Positions 1 to 8,626 of a DNA stretch of 64,000 bases are shown here, one piece after another. Each line of letters starts with the position of its first letter. Position 1 is the first letter of the stretch. The stretch lies in assembly GCF_003730295.1 (NCBI RefSeq), contig NZ_QTSZ01000049.1, forward strand, positions 62,001 to 126,000. Direction: 5' to 3'. This DNA comes from Ornithinibacillus gellani (GTDB lineage Bacteria > Bacillota > Bacilli > Bacillales > Amphibacillaceae). The notes beneath the pieces were generated by a model. That model searched no databases. It was given only the letters and a program-made list of their open reading frames with translations, and was not told where the DNA came from. The position numbers and the translations under genes are program-made.

Positions 1-2
1 GA

Positions 3-197
3 GCAGCCTTTTTGTTTGAATTTCTGTCCAATTCCGGTCTGAATTTAATTGAATGGGAGTTGGACTTGGGTCCAGCATTTATATGGATTAGTTTACTGGT
101 CGCCTTCTTCATTACTTGTCTGATAATTGTCTATACACTTAAAAAGAAGAAAAAAACAATCCATGACAAAACAGAGGATCGGAGAATATCATCATGA
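3..197 (+). CDS. C-terminal end of a probable ECF transporter S component (partial)
   Basis: The reading frame is already open at the left edge, so only the last 64 or so residues are visible. They contain one hydrophobic membrane segment (roughly IWISLLVAFFITCLIIVY) followed by a lysine-rich cytoplasmic tail. The stop codon overlaps the start of the following ATPase gene (ATGA), which implies one transcript and translational coupling. Since the next two genes are the ATPase and T component of an ECF importer, the most likely identity is the substrate-binding membrane subunit. This rests on context; the visible residues alone do not identify a substrate or even the family. Confidence 0.45.
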   Translation, partial: AAFLFEFLSNSGLNLIEWELDLGPAFIWISLLVAFFITCLIIVYTLKKKKKTIHDKTEDRRISS

Positions 198-1906
198 GTG
201 CACAAGTTTCCATTGAAAATGTTTCTTTTCAGTACCCTGGGGGTGTAGCGCCTGTTCTAAAGAATGTATCTTTAACGATTGAACAAGGTGATTTTATGGC
301 AATTGTTGGTGGAAATGGCAGTGGAAAATCAACCTTATGCAAGCTGCTGAACGGTCTTATTCCCCATTATTATGTTGGTGATTTTGCTGGTCGTGTTATC
401 GTCAATGGAAAGGATACAACCGCATATAAGGTGGCAGACCTTTCCAAACAAATTGGGTATGTTTATCAGGATTTTGATAATCAAATTGTCGCGCCTCGTG
501 TACTAGATGATGCGAGTTTTGCCCCGCTCAATTATGGAGATCCCGATTATAAACGAAAAGGCAAAGAAGCATTGGAAATGGTTGGGCTGCTTGGCTATGA
601 TGAAGAGTTTATTTGGCAGCTGAGCGGAGGACAAAAACATTTACTAGCATTGGCTGGTGCGCTGGCAATGAATCCGGATATTTTAATTATTGATGAACCA
701 ATTGCTCAGTTAGATCCTGCTCATGCCGAAAGCTTATATGATATTTTGAAAGAATTAAATGAAACGTATGGAAAGACCATTATCGTCATAGAACATCATA
801 CGGAATTTATTGCGAATTATTGTCAGAAAATGGTGTTAATGGAAGCCGGGGAAATCCTATGGAAAAAGGAAACGAAAGAAGCTTTGCAATTAGTGGAGGA
901 ACTAATGGGAAGACAAATTTATCCTCCACAGGTAACCCAGGCGGCATATTTGTTGGATAGAAATAAACAAGAACATCTCCCTGTTACCTTGGAGGAGGCC
1001 AGGCAGCAATTAAAGCATCGTTTAACTACAGGTTCGGCGGTTCAACAGGCAGCAGAAATTCAGCTTCGTCGAGAAGTACTTGTTCGAATCAAGAATGTTC
1101 GTTTTTCTTATCAGACGATTAAACGTAATAGAAAACATGTGCTCAAGCAGTTGAACCTTGATGTGTATAAAGGGGATGTAATTGCATTAGTCGGAAATAA
1201 CGGAGCCGGAAAATCATCACTCATGCGTCTTATGACAGGTCTGGTAAAGCCTGATATAGGAGATGTCATTGTACAAGGTAAAAACACACGTGCGTGTACA
1301 CCGGAACAATTAGCGAATGAGATTACGTACATTTATCAAAATCCAGAGGAAATGTTTATCGATGATTCTGTTCGGAAGGATATTGCATTTTTCCTTAAAT
1401 CAAGAAACATTCCAGATTACGAGAAAAAAATAGAAGCAGTATTAGAACAATTTGAATTACAGGATTTGCAAAATCGTGATGGGCGCTTGATGAGTGGCGG
1501 CCAACAACGGCGTGCCTCATTAGCCATTGGAATTGCAATGGACCCTTCCATAATCTTGCTGGATGAACCTACAGCAAATTTGGATATTGCGACACGAAAA
1601 CATATTACCCGCCTAATTGCATCCATGAAGGACAAAGTTGGTGCAATTATTATTGCAACACATGACATGCAACTGGCTGCTGAACTAACAAATCGTATGA
1701 TTGTGTTGCATGATGGCGAGGTCATTCATGACGGGGATCGTTCTACCGTCTTTACACACCCAGGGCTGTTGCATCGAGCTGGTCTAACACCACCACAAAT
1801 TTTACAGCTGAGCCAGTCGCTGAATATGGAAGTACCAGCTTATACCGTTGCTGAGTTTATTCAGGCATGGCAAGGGAAGGAGAGGCATCATGGAGTACAC
1901 GCGTAA
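194..1906 (+). CDS. ECF-type importer, fused double ATP-binding protein
   Basis: A 570-residue protein with two complete ABC ATPase domains in tandem, as in the CbiO/EcfA-type energising subunits of vitamin and metal importers. Domain 1 shows Walker A GGNGSGKST, signature LSGGQ and Walker B ILIIDEP. Domain 2 shows Walker A GNNGAGKSS, signature MSGGQ and Walker B IILLDEP. It would act on the cytoplasmic face and hydrolyse ATP to drive uptake through the T component encoded next. Its start overlaps the previous stop by four bases, and its last codons overlap the start of the T-component gene. The single-chain double-ATPase layout resembles B. subtilis YkoD. The substrate cannot be told from this subunit. 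Confidence 0.88.
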   Translation: MSAQVSIENVSFQYPGGVAPVLKNVSLTIEQGDFMAIVGGNGSGKSTLCKLLNGLIPHYYVGDFAGRVIVNGKDTTAYKVADLSKQIGYVYQDFDNQIVAPRVLDDASFAPLNYGDPDYKRKGKEALEMVGLLGYDEEFIWQLSGGQKHLLALAGALAMNPDILIIDEPIAQLDPAHAESLYDILKELNETYGKTIIVIEHHTEFIANYCQKMVLMEAGEILWKKETKEALQLVEELMGRQIYPPQVTQAAYLLDRNKQEHLPVTLEEARQQLKHRLTTGSAVQQAAEIQLRREVLVRIKNVRFSYQTIKRNRKHVLKQLNLDVYKGDVIALVGNNGAGKSSLMRLMTGLVKPDIGDVIVQGKNTRACTPEQLANEITYIYQNPEEMFIDDSVRKDIAFFLKSRNIPDYEKKIEAVLEQFELQDLQNRDGRLMSGGQQRRASLAIGIAMDPSIILLDEPTANLDIATRKHITRLIASMKDKVGAIIIATHDMQLAAELTNRMIVLHDGEVIHDGDRSTVFTHPGLLHRAGLTPPQILQLSQSLNMEVPAYTVAEFIQAWQGKERHHGVHA

Positions 1907-2699
1907 ATGGTCGGAAAAATTTTCCGTTGAACAAGTAAAAATAGAGCTTTTAAACACGGCATATGGGAATGGTCATACGTTTTTGGCCCGTTTAGACCCG
2001 ATCACTTTATTTATTTGGTATATTTTCTTCGGGATTGTTCCATGGTTTATTCATCAGGAAACGATACTGCTTGGCATGTTCGTATTTGTAGTGATTACTA
2101 CATTCATTGCCAAGGTCAGTCCGTTAATCATACTCATTCTTTGTTTGGGGTTACTCAGCCAAGGTGGATATTTATTGGTTGCATCATTATTTTTTGGCGG
2201 GAACCTTGCTACCATACTGCCATTACTTGTTCTAACATTAAAATTATCTGTTATTTCTTTAGCAAGTATTAGTGTGTTTTGCTCCATGGATCCAGATAAA
2301 TTAAGTAACGGATTACTGAAAATTGGTTTTCCGGGGCAGGTTTCTTTCAGCATCGCGTATGGTTATCGGATGCTTCCGAGTCTATTGGAAGAATACCATC
2401 ATATATTTCTATCCTTTCGTTTACGGGGAAAGGCCCCTGAAAAAAAAGGTTTTTTATATTGGCGAGCAATCGTTTATTTTTGTAAAGTTGCGGTTCTTTC
2501 TTTTTATCCGTTGCTCCTTAGTACATCGAAGCGAGCACGTACAACAGTTGAGGCATTGGAAACCAAAGGCAGTTTTTATGGTTTCAACCATCCTGAAGTA
2601 AAAAAGCTTAAACTAGCAAATATGAAAATGCAAAAGCATGATTATTTATTTTTGGGGTTTACAGCTTTCTATCTTGTTTGTTTATTCATATTTCTATAA
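1890..2699 (+). CDS. ECF-type importer, transmembrane T component (CbiQ family)
   Basis: About 269 residues with several hydrophobic segments (for example around LGMFVFVVITTFIAKV and LIILILCLGLLS) and the cytoplasmic region characteristic of CbiQ/EcfT proteins, where short Ala-Arg-Gly-like motifs couple to the ATPase (here SFRLRGKAP and SKRARTTVEAL). The ATG at 1890 is preferred over an upstream in-frame codon because a purine-rich GGAAGGAGAGG lies just before it. The start lies inside the 3' end of the ATPase gene. Together with the two preceding genes it completes an ECF importer. Confidence 0.82.
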   Translation: MEYTRKWSEKFSVEQVKIELLNTAYGNGHTFLARLDPITLFIWYIFFGIVPWFIHQETILLGMFVFVVITTFIAKVSPLIILILCLGLLSQGGYLLVASLFFGGNLATILPLLVLTLKLSVISLASISVFCSMDPDKLSNGLLKIGFPGQVSFSIAYGYRMLPSLLEEYHHIFLSFRLRGKAPEKKGFLYWRAIVYFCKVAVLSFYPLLLSTSKRARTTVEALETKGSFYGFNHPEVKKLKLANMKMQKHDYLFLGFTAFYLVCLFIFL

Positions 2700-2714
2700 T
2701 TGGAGGAAAATAAC

Positions 2715-3497
2715 GTGAATATAGACTTTCATACACATGTAAAGATTTCCAAAAGGTCTTCTTTTAACCCGGAGTATTTTGAAGAGATGATGACAGAAGC
2801 ACGGGCATCGGGCTTGGACGCTATCGCTTTAACGGAGCATTTTAATACAAATTGTTTTATGGATGTTTATGATTATCTAGATGCGCATTGTTCATATGAG
2901 CATGGTTATTATGAAGCGAATGGATTGAAGGTTTTTCCTGGCATAGAAATAGATGTAAAAGAAGTGGGGCATATTCTTTTCATTGGTGCACGTGAGGATA
3001 TAATTTCGATTCGCCAGTTGTTAGATTATCACACAGAGAAAGAACACTTTATTCCTTTTTCCAAGCTTCTTGATATCGGAGAAACGTATGAGGTATTGAA
3101 AATAGGTGCTCATCCATTTCGTGAAAGCACACCTTTGCACCAGCTTCCTATCGAACAATTACGTCGTTTGGATGCATTCGACTTGAATGGTAAAGACCTT
3201 TATTCTTATGAACAGGCAAGTTATCAGGAACAACTGATTAGCTTTGCAGAAAAAGTTGGACTTCCCATCGTTGGCGGAAGTGATACGCATCAATTTCTTC
3301 AATATGGCAGTATCATGAATGAGCTTTCGTTTGATTGTCGTACAGTAGCTGAACTAAAAGCATGTATTTTTTCCAATGATTATCATATTCATATTGCGGA
3401 TGATTTACCTTTGAAGGTAAGGTCTGCTACATTGGTTAAAAAGTATATGAAAAAATACATCTCGGAAAAAAACCGAGCAACAAGTTTTATTTCATAA
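2715..3497 (+). CDS. PHP-domain metal-dependent hydrolase
   Basis: A 260-residue protein starting at GTG 2715, eight bases after a GGAGG. The N-terminal IDFHTHVK carries the His-x-His of the PHP fold. Further probable metal ligands follow: ALTEHFN, a conserved glutamate in FPGIEI, GAHPFR, and GGSDTHQF near the C terminus. PHP proteins are usually phosphoesterases (histidinol phosphatase, polymerase exonuclease, nucleotide phosphatases). Here it is the last gene of the ECF operon, 15 bases after the T component, so it may act on the imported compound or a phosphorylated derivative; that role is inferred. The exact substrate is unknown. Confidence 0.75.
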   Translation: MNIDFHTHVKISKRSSFNPEYFEEMMTEARASGLDAIALTEHFNTNCFMDVYDYLDAHCSYEHGYYEANGLKVFPGIEIDVKEVGHILFIGAREDIISIRQLLDYHTEKEHFIPFSKLLDIGETYEVLKIGAHPFRESTPLHQLPIEQLRRLDAFDLNGKDLYSYEQASYQEQLISFAEKVGLPIVGGSDTHQFLQYGSIMNELSFDCRTVAELKACIFSNDYHIHIADDLPLKVRSATLVKKYMKKYISEKNRATSFIS

Positions 3498-3593
3498 TAC
3501 TTAATCAGATGTTTCGTTTGTAAGCAAATGTTGTACGCTATAACTGGTTGGGAAGTGGATCCTCGTAAGTTTCAAAGATGTTGTATTCCATGG

Positions 3594-3657
3594 ACTCTCT
3601 GATTCTCGTATGCTACTCATCATTCTTTATATCAGAGAGTTCTTATTTTTATCACTT
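3594..3657 (+). terminator. Probable terminator after the ECF-PHP operon
   Basis: A perfect 10-bp stem (arms at 3594-3603 and 3641-3650) with a 37-base loop is followed by a T-rich tract. The long loop makes it weaker than a canonical terminator. Confidence 0.5.
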
Positions 3658-4039
3658 ACCAAGATTAAAGCTTTTTCTATCCCTTCTAATTTCCAATACC
3701 GTTCTATTAAGTCTGTTTACTCCATCTCTTCGGTTTGATTTCGCGATGACGCTTGATTCATATTGCCCATCATTTTTTCTTCGGATAAATAGGGAAAAGT
3801 AACTATTTTCCTGTCCAACCATATGATGAATACAGTTCTTTTCTCCTGTAATGCTACATTTTGATGGACAATTGTTGCTGTTTAAGTTTGTTTTTAGCTA
3901 TACTAAGTTTATATTTTTTGTAAAATTCGCGGAAAGCAGCAAAAGAAGAAAGAAATTGGCAGATGAATCGTGTATGGAAGATTCTTGTTTGATGGTTGGT
4001 TTGATGATTTGGATGCAGTTGTTATGAACATCGTAGACG
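3658..4039. other. Intergenic stretch without a recognisable gene
   Basis: A T-rich region between the ECF-PHP operon terminator and the lipoprotein gene. A 74-codon open frame crosses 3578-3802 but starts inside the terminator hairpin, lacks a convincing ribosome site and resembles no protein I know, so it is not called. Confidence 0.6.
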
Positions 4040-4052
4040 GAGGGGTTTGTAG

Positions 4053-4640
4053 ATGAAAAAGTATTTAATTTTAATTTTAACAGTATTTTTATTGGCTGCT
4101 TGTAGTGATAAAGATGAAACAAAAAATGAAAATGGAAACGAAGAAAATACTACCCAAACAGGTGGGCAAGTAGATACGGAAGAACAAGCGGATGAAAAGG
4201 AAGATAAAATATACGGAATTGGGGAAACAGCAACCATTACAAGTGATCTTTATGATTTTGACTATGAAGTAACAGTAAATGATTTCCAGGCTGTGGATGA
4301 AGTGGACGGAACAAGTATTTATGATTATGTTCTAGGATTAGAGGAAGAAGATCCAACGCGTTTTGCGGTTGTCGATGTTACGATTAAAAATATTAGTGAT
4401 GAGGCTTATGTACCGAGCGAAATGTTTTCTGCCAACTTTTCCAATGTGGATGAAGGAGCAGGTTATACATCAGAACCAGAATTTTCCCCGGAATTAGACG
4501 AAGAACTGGCACCAGGGGATGAAATAAATAGTAAAATTGTCTATACGCATGATTTTGATGGAGAAGAGGCATACTGGTTTAAATATGAAATCATGTCTGA
4601 TGAAGAAACGATTTTTGAACTGCCAAATCCAGGAAAATAA
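4053..4640 (+). CDS. Secreted lipoprotein, DUF4352-like
   Basis: A 195-residue protein with a lipoprotein signal peptide: charged MKK, hydrophobic LILILTVFL, then lipobox LLAAC with the lipidated Cys near residue 17. A low-complexity acidic linker rich in Glu, Asn and Gln (about residues 19-50) is typical of the spacer that holds a lipoprotein domain off the membrane. The remaining beta-rich domain contains a phrase like FAVVDVTIKNISDEAY, as in DUF4352 proteins of Gram-positive surfaces. A GGAGGGG lies before the ATG. It is monocistronic with its own terminator. Function unknown. Confidence 0.75.
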   Translation: MKKYLILILTVFLLAACSDKDETKNENGNEENTTQTGGQVDTEEQADEKEDKIYGIGETATITSDLYDFDYEVTVNDFQAVDEVDGTSIYDYVLGLEEEDPTRFAVVDVTIKNISDEAYVPSEMFSANFSNVDEGAGYTSEPEFSPELDEELAPGDEINSKIVYTHDFDGEEAYWFKYEIMSDEETIFELPNPGK

Positions 4641-4678
4641 TATGTTTCCGCTAATATAATGCTTGATATTTCAAGATG

Positions 4679-4712
4679 TCTCCCTTTTATGATTGAAAAG
4701 GGAGATTATTTT
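4679..4712. terminator. Bidirectional intrinsic terminator between convergent genes
   Basis: Ten-bp stem TCTCCCTTTT/AAAAGGGAGA with a 7-base loop, followed by a T-run on the + strand. It lies between the lipoprotein gene and the convergent glycosylase-like gene, and overlaps the last codons of the latter. Confidence 0.85.
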
Positions 4713-5457
4713 TTTGGGCAAATTCATGGACCATTTGTTGTAATACTCGTTGATGCTGTTGCAATTGTTTTAGGCGATGACCATTGGCACCGGAGGGATG
4801 TGGAAAGCCGAACAAAATAGTATGCTTTTGGAGATGCCTTTCCGTTGTCCGTAATTGCCGAATGACTGCTTCCACCGCTTTACCCAATGGGATGATGAGT
4901 GCAGGATGATGGATGTGACTTAATTCCCTGGGAAACACATCATAAGCAGATTCTTTTAATAGCTTGGACTGTCCAATGTTTGGTGAGTGGCCGGTATAAT
5001 TTTTGCCATTCCAAAAAACAGGATATCGAATGACCGAAGTAGTGTGTAGAATAGGACGCTTAGATTCGAACATACTTGTAGTGCTGGGTAAATCAAATAT
5101 ATCTGCTAGCCCAATTTGGTCAAGCATGTTACAAAGATTCCGTCTCATTTGTCCGGAAAAGCCTGCTGCTATTTTTGCATGCTGCAGGAGTTCATATTTG
5201 GTTTCATTTTGGGATAATCCTTGGAGAACACGCGCATAGGCAACTTTTGTCTGCTGCCATCCGGGTGTAATGCCAACGATTATTACTTTTGCCTCTGTAT
5301 GAATGAATTCATTATGTGGTGCATAGTACATACGCAGCTGTTGTTCATGCTTTAACAAGAACAGGTCATTTAGAAGCGTGCTTTTTTCTAAAGGATGTTT
5401 GGCCTGCAATGATTTGATTTGTGGTAAAAATGTCGTAAGCTTGGATTCAAAGATCAT
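4687..5457 (-). CDS. Uracil-DNA glycosylase superfamily protein
   Basis: About 256 residues. Two motifs fit the UDG fold: VGITPGWQQ at the position of the GxxPG water-activating loop, and FGFPHPSGAN near the C terminus at the position of the HPSP/NPSG loop that penetrates the DNA minor groove. Uracil-DNA glycosylases start base-excision repair by removing deaminated cytosines, but several superfamily members have other or unknown substrates. This one is longer than classic Ung and lacks the canonical GQDPYH motif, so it is a divergent member. I chose ATG 5457 (MIFES) because GGAG lies eight bases upstream; an upstream in-frame ATG at 5490 has no clear ribosome site. Confidence 0.6.
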   Translation of the reverse strand: MIFESKLTTFLPQIKSLQAKHPLEKSTLLNDLFLLKHEQQLRMYYAPHNEFIHTEAKVIIVGITPGWQQTKVAYARVLQGLSQNETKYELLQHAKIAAGFSGQMRRNLCNMLDQIGLADIFDLPSTTSMFESKRPILHTTSVIRYPVFWNGKNYTGHSPNIGQSKLLKESAYDVFPRELSHIHHPALIIPLGKAVEAVIRQLRTTERHLQKHTILFGFPHPSGANGHRLKQLQQHQRVLQQMVHEFAQKNNLPFQS

Positions 5458-5585
5458 ACGTACAACTCCATTTAAGTGATAGCTATCCATTTGATTGTAT
5501 CAAAAAACGGTCCATTCCTTCATTTATATACGAGATGTCCGATTATTTCGTTTCATCGCCTTCCTTAAAATATCCAAATAAAGCC

Positions 5586-5630
5586 AAAATACGAACATGA
5601 AACGATAATTCCTATGAATCGTTCGGAAAA
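5586..5630 (+). promoter_or_regulatory. PurR operator (two PurBoxes) upstream of pbuG
   Basis: Two half-sites in inverted orientation, AAAATACGAACATGA (5586-5600) and GAATCGTTCGGAAAA (5616-5630), 15 bases apart. They fit the Bacillus PurBox pair with its CGAA core. They lie directly upstream of the -35 box, as at B. subtilis PurR-repressed promoters. Confidence 0.75.
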
Positions 5631-5633
5631 GTA

Positions 5634-5662
5634 TTGACATTGTTTTTTTCGAGTAGTAGTAT
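5634..5662 (+). promoter_or_regulatory. Sigma-A promoter of pbuG
   Basis: TTGACA (5634-5639), a 17-base spacer, and TAGTAT (5657-5662). It lies between the PurBoxes and the purine riboswitch. Confidence 0.75.
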
Positions 5663-5693
5663 ATGTTCATAAGCCTTTGAAATCATAACGCAA

Positions 5694-5759
5694 TGCGTAT
5701 AATTTGTGGAATATGGCCCAAAGTTTCTACCAGACCACCGTAAATGGTCTGACTACGCG
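5694..5759 (+). promoter_or_regulatory. Guanine-type purine riboswitch aptamer
   Basis: Contains the hallmark blocks ATATGGCCC, AAGTTTCTACC and ACCGTAAATGG, enclosed by a P1 helix GCGTA/TACGC. The junction reads GACTAC, with a C at the base-pairing position that selects guanine/hypoxanthine (adenine riboswitches have T there). It controls pbuG. Confidence 0.9.
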
Positions 5760-5780
5760 GAATATAGTAATTGCTGAACA

Positions 5781-5817
5781 GCCCATTTGCCGGTGCAGAT
5801 GGTGCTTTCGTTTTTTT
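5781..5817 (+). terminator. Riboswitch expression-platform terminator of pbuG
   Basis: Stem CCATTTGC/GCAGATGG around the tetraloop CGGT, extended by a GC clamp, then a seven-T run. It lies about 25 bases after the aptamer and before pbuG, so guanine binding would favour termination. A second weak hairpin (CACTT/AAGTG, 5846-5869) followed by T's lies closer to the gene. Confidence 0.65.
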
Positions 5818-5902
5818 ATTACTTTTTCCTGCATAGAAATGGTAGCACTTTTGGTTCATTCCGGAAGTGTTTTTATTTTGAACCATCAAGGAGGAAAAAG
5901 TG

Positions 5903-7234
5903 TTGAAGAAGTATTTTAAGTTTGAGGAACTGAATACAAATTACCGGACAGAGTTTATGGCTGGTATGACAACGTTTCTAGCAATGGCATATATTTTATT
6001 TGTCAACCCGGCAACATTGTCGTTGGATGGTGTGGATCTGCCTGATGGTGTTACAGGTATGGATCCAGGTGCAGTATTTGTTGCAACAGCTGTGGCAGCA
6101 GCGGTCGGTTCTTTATTTATGGGAATCATTGCGAAATATCCGATTGCATTAGCTCCTGGTATGGGATTGAATGCGTTTTTCGCTTATACTGTCGTGCTTG
6201 GGTATGGTATTCCCTGGGAAACAGCTTTATCAGGTGTGTTGGCTTCCGGAATTATCTTTATCATTTTAACCTTGTCCGGTTTACGTGAAAAAATTATTAA
6301 TGCGATACCGGCCAATTTAAAAATGGCTGTTGGTGCTGGGATTGGTTTATTTATTGCTTTTCTTGGCTTTCAAAGCTCGGGAATTATTGTAGCAAATGAT
6401 GCGACACTTGTTGGATTAGGTGATTTAACTTCACCAACTGTTTTACTAGCTATCTTCGGAATTGTTGTTTCCGTTATTTTATTAACCTTTAATATCAAGG
6501 GTGGTATTTTTTACGGCATGATTTTGACCGCGATTGCGGGGATGGTTACTGGTTTAATTTCAGCCCCAACTGGTATGGGGGACATTGTTGGGGAAGTGCC
6601 AAGTATTGCACCAACCTTTGGACAAGCTTTCGTTAATTTTGGTGATATATTTACACTTCAAATGCTCGTTGTTATTTTAACCTTCTTGTTTGTTGACTTT
6701 TTTGATACGGCTGGAACGCTTGTTGCCGTAGCGACACAGGCAGGATTGATGAAGGATAATAAACTGCCACGTGCAGGAAGAGCCTTGTTTGCCGATTCGG
6801 CTGCAACGGTTACGGGAGCGATTTTCGGTACATCGACAACAACCTCCTATGTGGAATCCACTGCAGGTGTTGGTGCTGGTGGTCGGACAGGATTTGCTTC
6901 GATTGTAACGGCCGGATTTTTCTTATTGGCATTGTTCTTTTCGCCATTGCTGAGCATGATTACTTCAGAAGTGACTGCGCCTGCACTGATTATTGTTGGT
7001 GTAATGATGGCAAGCTCCTTGAAGAATATTGAATGGGAACGATTCGAAATTGCAGTGCCATCCTTTTTAATTATCATTATGATGCCACTCAGCTATAGTA
7101 TTGCAACTGGTATTGCGATTGGATTTATCTTTTATCCAATCACGATGATTGCAAAAGGAAGAGCAAAAGAAATTCATCCAGTGATGTACGGGCTATTCGT
7201 GATATTTGTTTTATACTTTATTTTCTTAACGTAA
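5903..7234 (+). CDS. pbuG: Guanine/hypoxanthine permease PbuG
   Basis: A 443-residue membrane protein of the AzgA/NCS2-like purine permease family, importing hypoxanthine and guanine with protons. Sequence blocks match B. subtilis PbuG closely: MAYILFVNPATL, the APGMGLNAFFAY loop, VDFFDTAGTLVAVATQ and FGTSTTTSYVESTAGV, with about 12 hydrophobic segments. TTG 5903 is favoured over GTG 5900 because it sits seven bases after GGAGGA and aligns with the family N terminus. It has a PurR operator and a guanine riboswitch, so it should be on when purines are scarce. It lies upstream of the pur operon as in B. subtilis. Confidence 0.92.
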   Translation: MKKYFKFEELNTNYRTEFMAGMTTFLAMAYILFVNPATLSLDGVDLPDGVTGMDPGAVFVATAVAAAVGSLFMGIIAKYPIALAPGMGLNAFFAYTVVLGYGIPWETALSGVLASGIIFIILTLSGLREKIINAIPANLKMAVGAGIGLFIAFLGFQSSGIIVANDATLVGLGDLTSPTVLLAIFGIVVSVILLTFNIKGGIFYGMILTAIAGMVTGLISAPTGMGDIVGEVPSIAPTFGQAFVNFGDIFTLQMLVVILTFLFVDFFDTAGTLVAVATQAGLMKDNKLPRAGRALFADSAATVTGAIFGTSTTTSYVESTAGVGAGGRTGFASIVTAGFFLLALFFSPLLSMITSEVTAPALIIVGVMMASSLKNIEWERFEIAVPSFLIIIMMPLSYSIATGIAIGFIFYPITMIAKGRAKEIHPVMYGLFVIFVLYFIFLT

Positions 7235-7243
7235 AGGATATAG

Positions 7244-7281
7244 AAAAGGGATTTGCTCTGAATGAGGCAAATCCCTTTTTG
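7244..7281 (+). terminator. Terminator after pbuG
   Basis: Stem AAAAGGGATTTGC/GCAAATCCCTTTTT with an 8-base loop. It can serve both pbuG and the convergent MFS gene because both flanks are A/T rich. Confidence 0.88.
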
Positions 7282-7325
7282 TATTGGTTAAGCTCTGTGT
7301 GATATGTGCTGACTCATTTATCATC

Positions 7326-8480
7326 TTATTTTTTTCCAAATGGTAAAACATGATATATCGTCATGCTGATGGCACCCAGTAGTGATAAGATTCCTATGGC
7401 TGTATATAATGTACTCCCGCCATAGTTGTCGATGAGTACCCCACCGACTAAGGAGCCAATGATGCCAGATACACCGAAAAATGTTGCAAAGAACACAAGA
7501 TGTCCTGTAGACTGTAATAGCTTCGGAATCAGTCGAGAAATATAGTCAAAGGCAGCTAGATAAAATACCCCAAAAGTTACGCCGTGCAGGACCTGTAAAG
7601 CAATAACCTGATACGGGCTATTGAAAGATGCATAAAAGAACCAACGAATACTATATAATACACCGGCTGCAATGATAAACACGAGCGGGTGATATTTTCG
7701 GAACCAGTAGCCTGCAAAGGCAAATATTGCTGCTTCACTGATTACCCCAACAAACCAAGCAACGCCAACCAATCCTTCGTTACCACCTAATTCCGCAATG
7801 TATAAACCAATAAAGCTATCATTTGCTCGGTGAGAGATGGTTAAAAACATCATAAGTCCCAAGAAAATGAGATATGGTTTATTGGTCAGTAATTTGCTAA
7901 GGTCCCTGAAGCTGATAGGGTCTGATTCAACCGGTACATCCTTTAATTTAAAGGTGACTAAAAGTGCCAGTGTACCAAAAAATAAATATGGATAAATCAT
8001 ATATTGTACGCCAACTTTTGCTAGCAGTTCGCCAATAATGAGTGCTGACGTTGCAAAGCCAATGGAACCCCACATACGAATAGTTCCGAATGAAACTTTT
8101 AGGTCATAAGCACGACGTTGTGCGAGACTGTCCCCAAGTGCACCAATCGGCGTTGTAAAGAAGTAAAAAACAGATCCCATTAATATAATGGCGAGTAATT
8201 GGTTCATTTGAAAGAATAAGACACTGCTGATTAACAGACCGACAATACAAATGAGCAGCGAGCGCTTTACGGTTTTATATTTGTCGCTAATATATCCCCA
8301 AAATGGCTGTGAAATAATAGTCGCAAACGGTCCGACTGCCATGACCCAGCCAATTTCAGTACCGTTTAATCCACGATATTTTAAGTATAATGGCAGAAAG
8401 CTTAAGATAATGGTATTGGATGCATGAAAGCAGAAAAGAAGCATCTTTAGCGGTATGAGTGATTGTTTTTGTGTCAACAT
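7326..8480 (-). CDS. MFS transporter (LacY/NhaP-like MFS_1_like family)
   Basis: A 384-residue protein with about 12 hydrophobic segments. The N-terminal half (LPLYLKYRGLNGTEIGWVMAV and WGYISDKYKTVKRSLLI) has the loop-2 motif with the D-K-Y-K-T-V-K-R pattern typical of major facilitator proteins. The overall pattern resembles the YwbF / phenylpropionate-permease-like branch. It is a single gene facing convergently to pbuG. The substrate is unknown; neighbours do not help. Confidence 0.8.
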   Translation of the reverse strand: MLTQKQSLIPLKMLLFCFHASNTIILSFLPLYLKYRGLNGTEIGWVMAVGPFATIISQPFWGYISDKYKTVKRSLLICIVGLLISSVLFFQMNQLLAIILMGSVFYFFTTPIGALGDSLAQRRAYDLKVSFGTIRMWGSIGFATSALIIGELLAKVGVQYMIYPYLFFGTLALLVTFKLKDVPVESDPISFRDLSKLLTNKPYLIFLGLMMFLTISHRANDSFIGLYIAELGGNEGLVGVAWFVGVISEAAIFAFAGYWFRKYHPLVFIIAAGVLYSIRWFFYASFNSPYQVIALQVLHGVTFGVFYLAAFDYISRLIPKLLQSTGHLVFFATFFGVSGIIGSLVGGVLIDNYGGSTLYTAIGILSLLGAISMTIYHVLPFGKK

Positions 8481-8590
8481 GATTGCTCCTAACTATAATA
8501 TGTACAGAAATACTATTATACATGGGATGCTTCAAAAGGAACATGATTTAGACTGCTTTTTTTGGATTGGGATGGGCTGGTTTTGAGGGA

Positions 8591-8621
8591 CAATGTGGAG
8601 CCATATCCTGACTCCACATTG
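8591..8621 (-). terminator. Hairpin downstream of msrA, possible terminator
   Basis: Perfect 10-bp stem CAATGTGGAG/CTCCACATTG with an 11-base loop, six bases beyond the msrA stop. The T-run on the msrA strand is poor, so terminator strength is uncertain. Confidence 0.45.
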
Positions 8622-8626
8622 CTACG

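Noticed and set aside
3578-3802. 74-codon open frame
   Set aside because: Begins inside a terminator hairpin, lacks a ribosome site and resembles no known protein.
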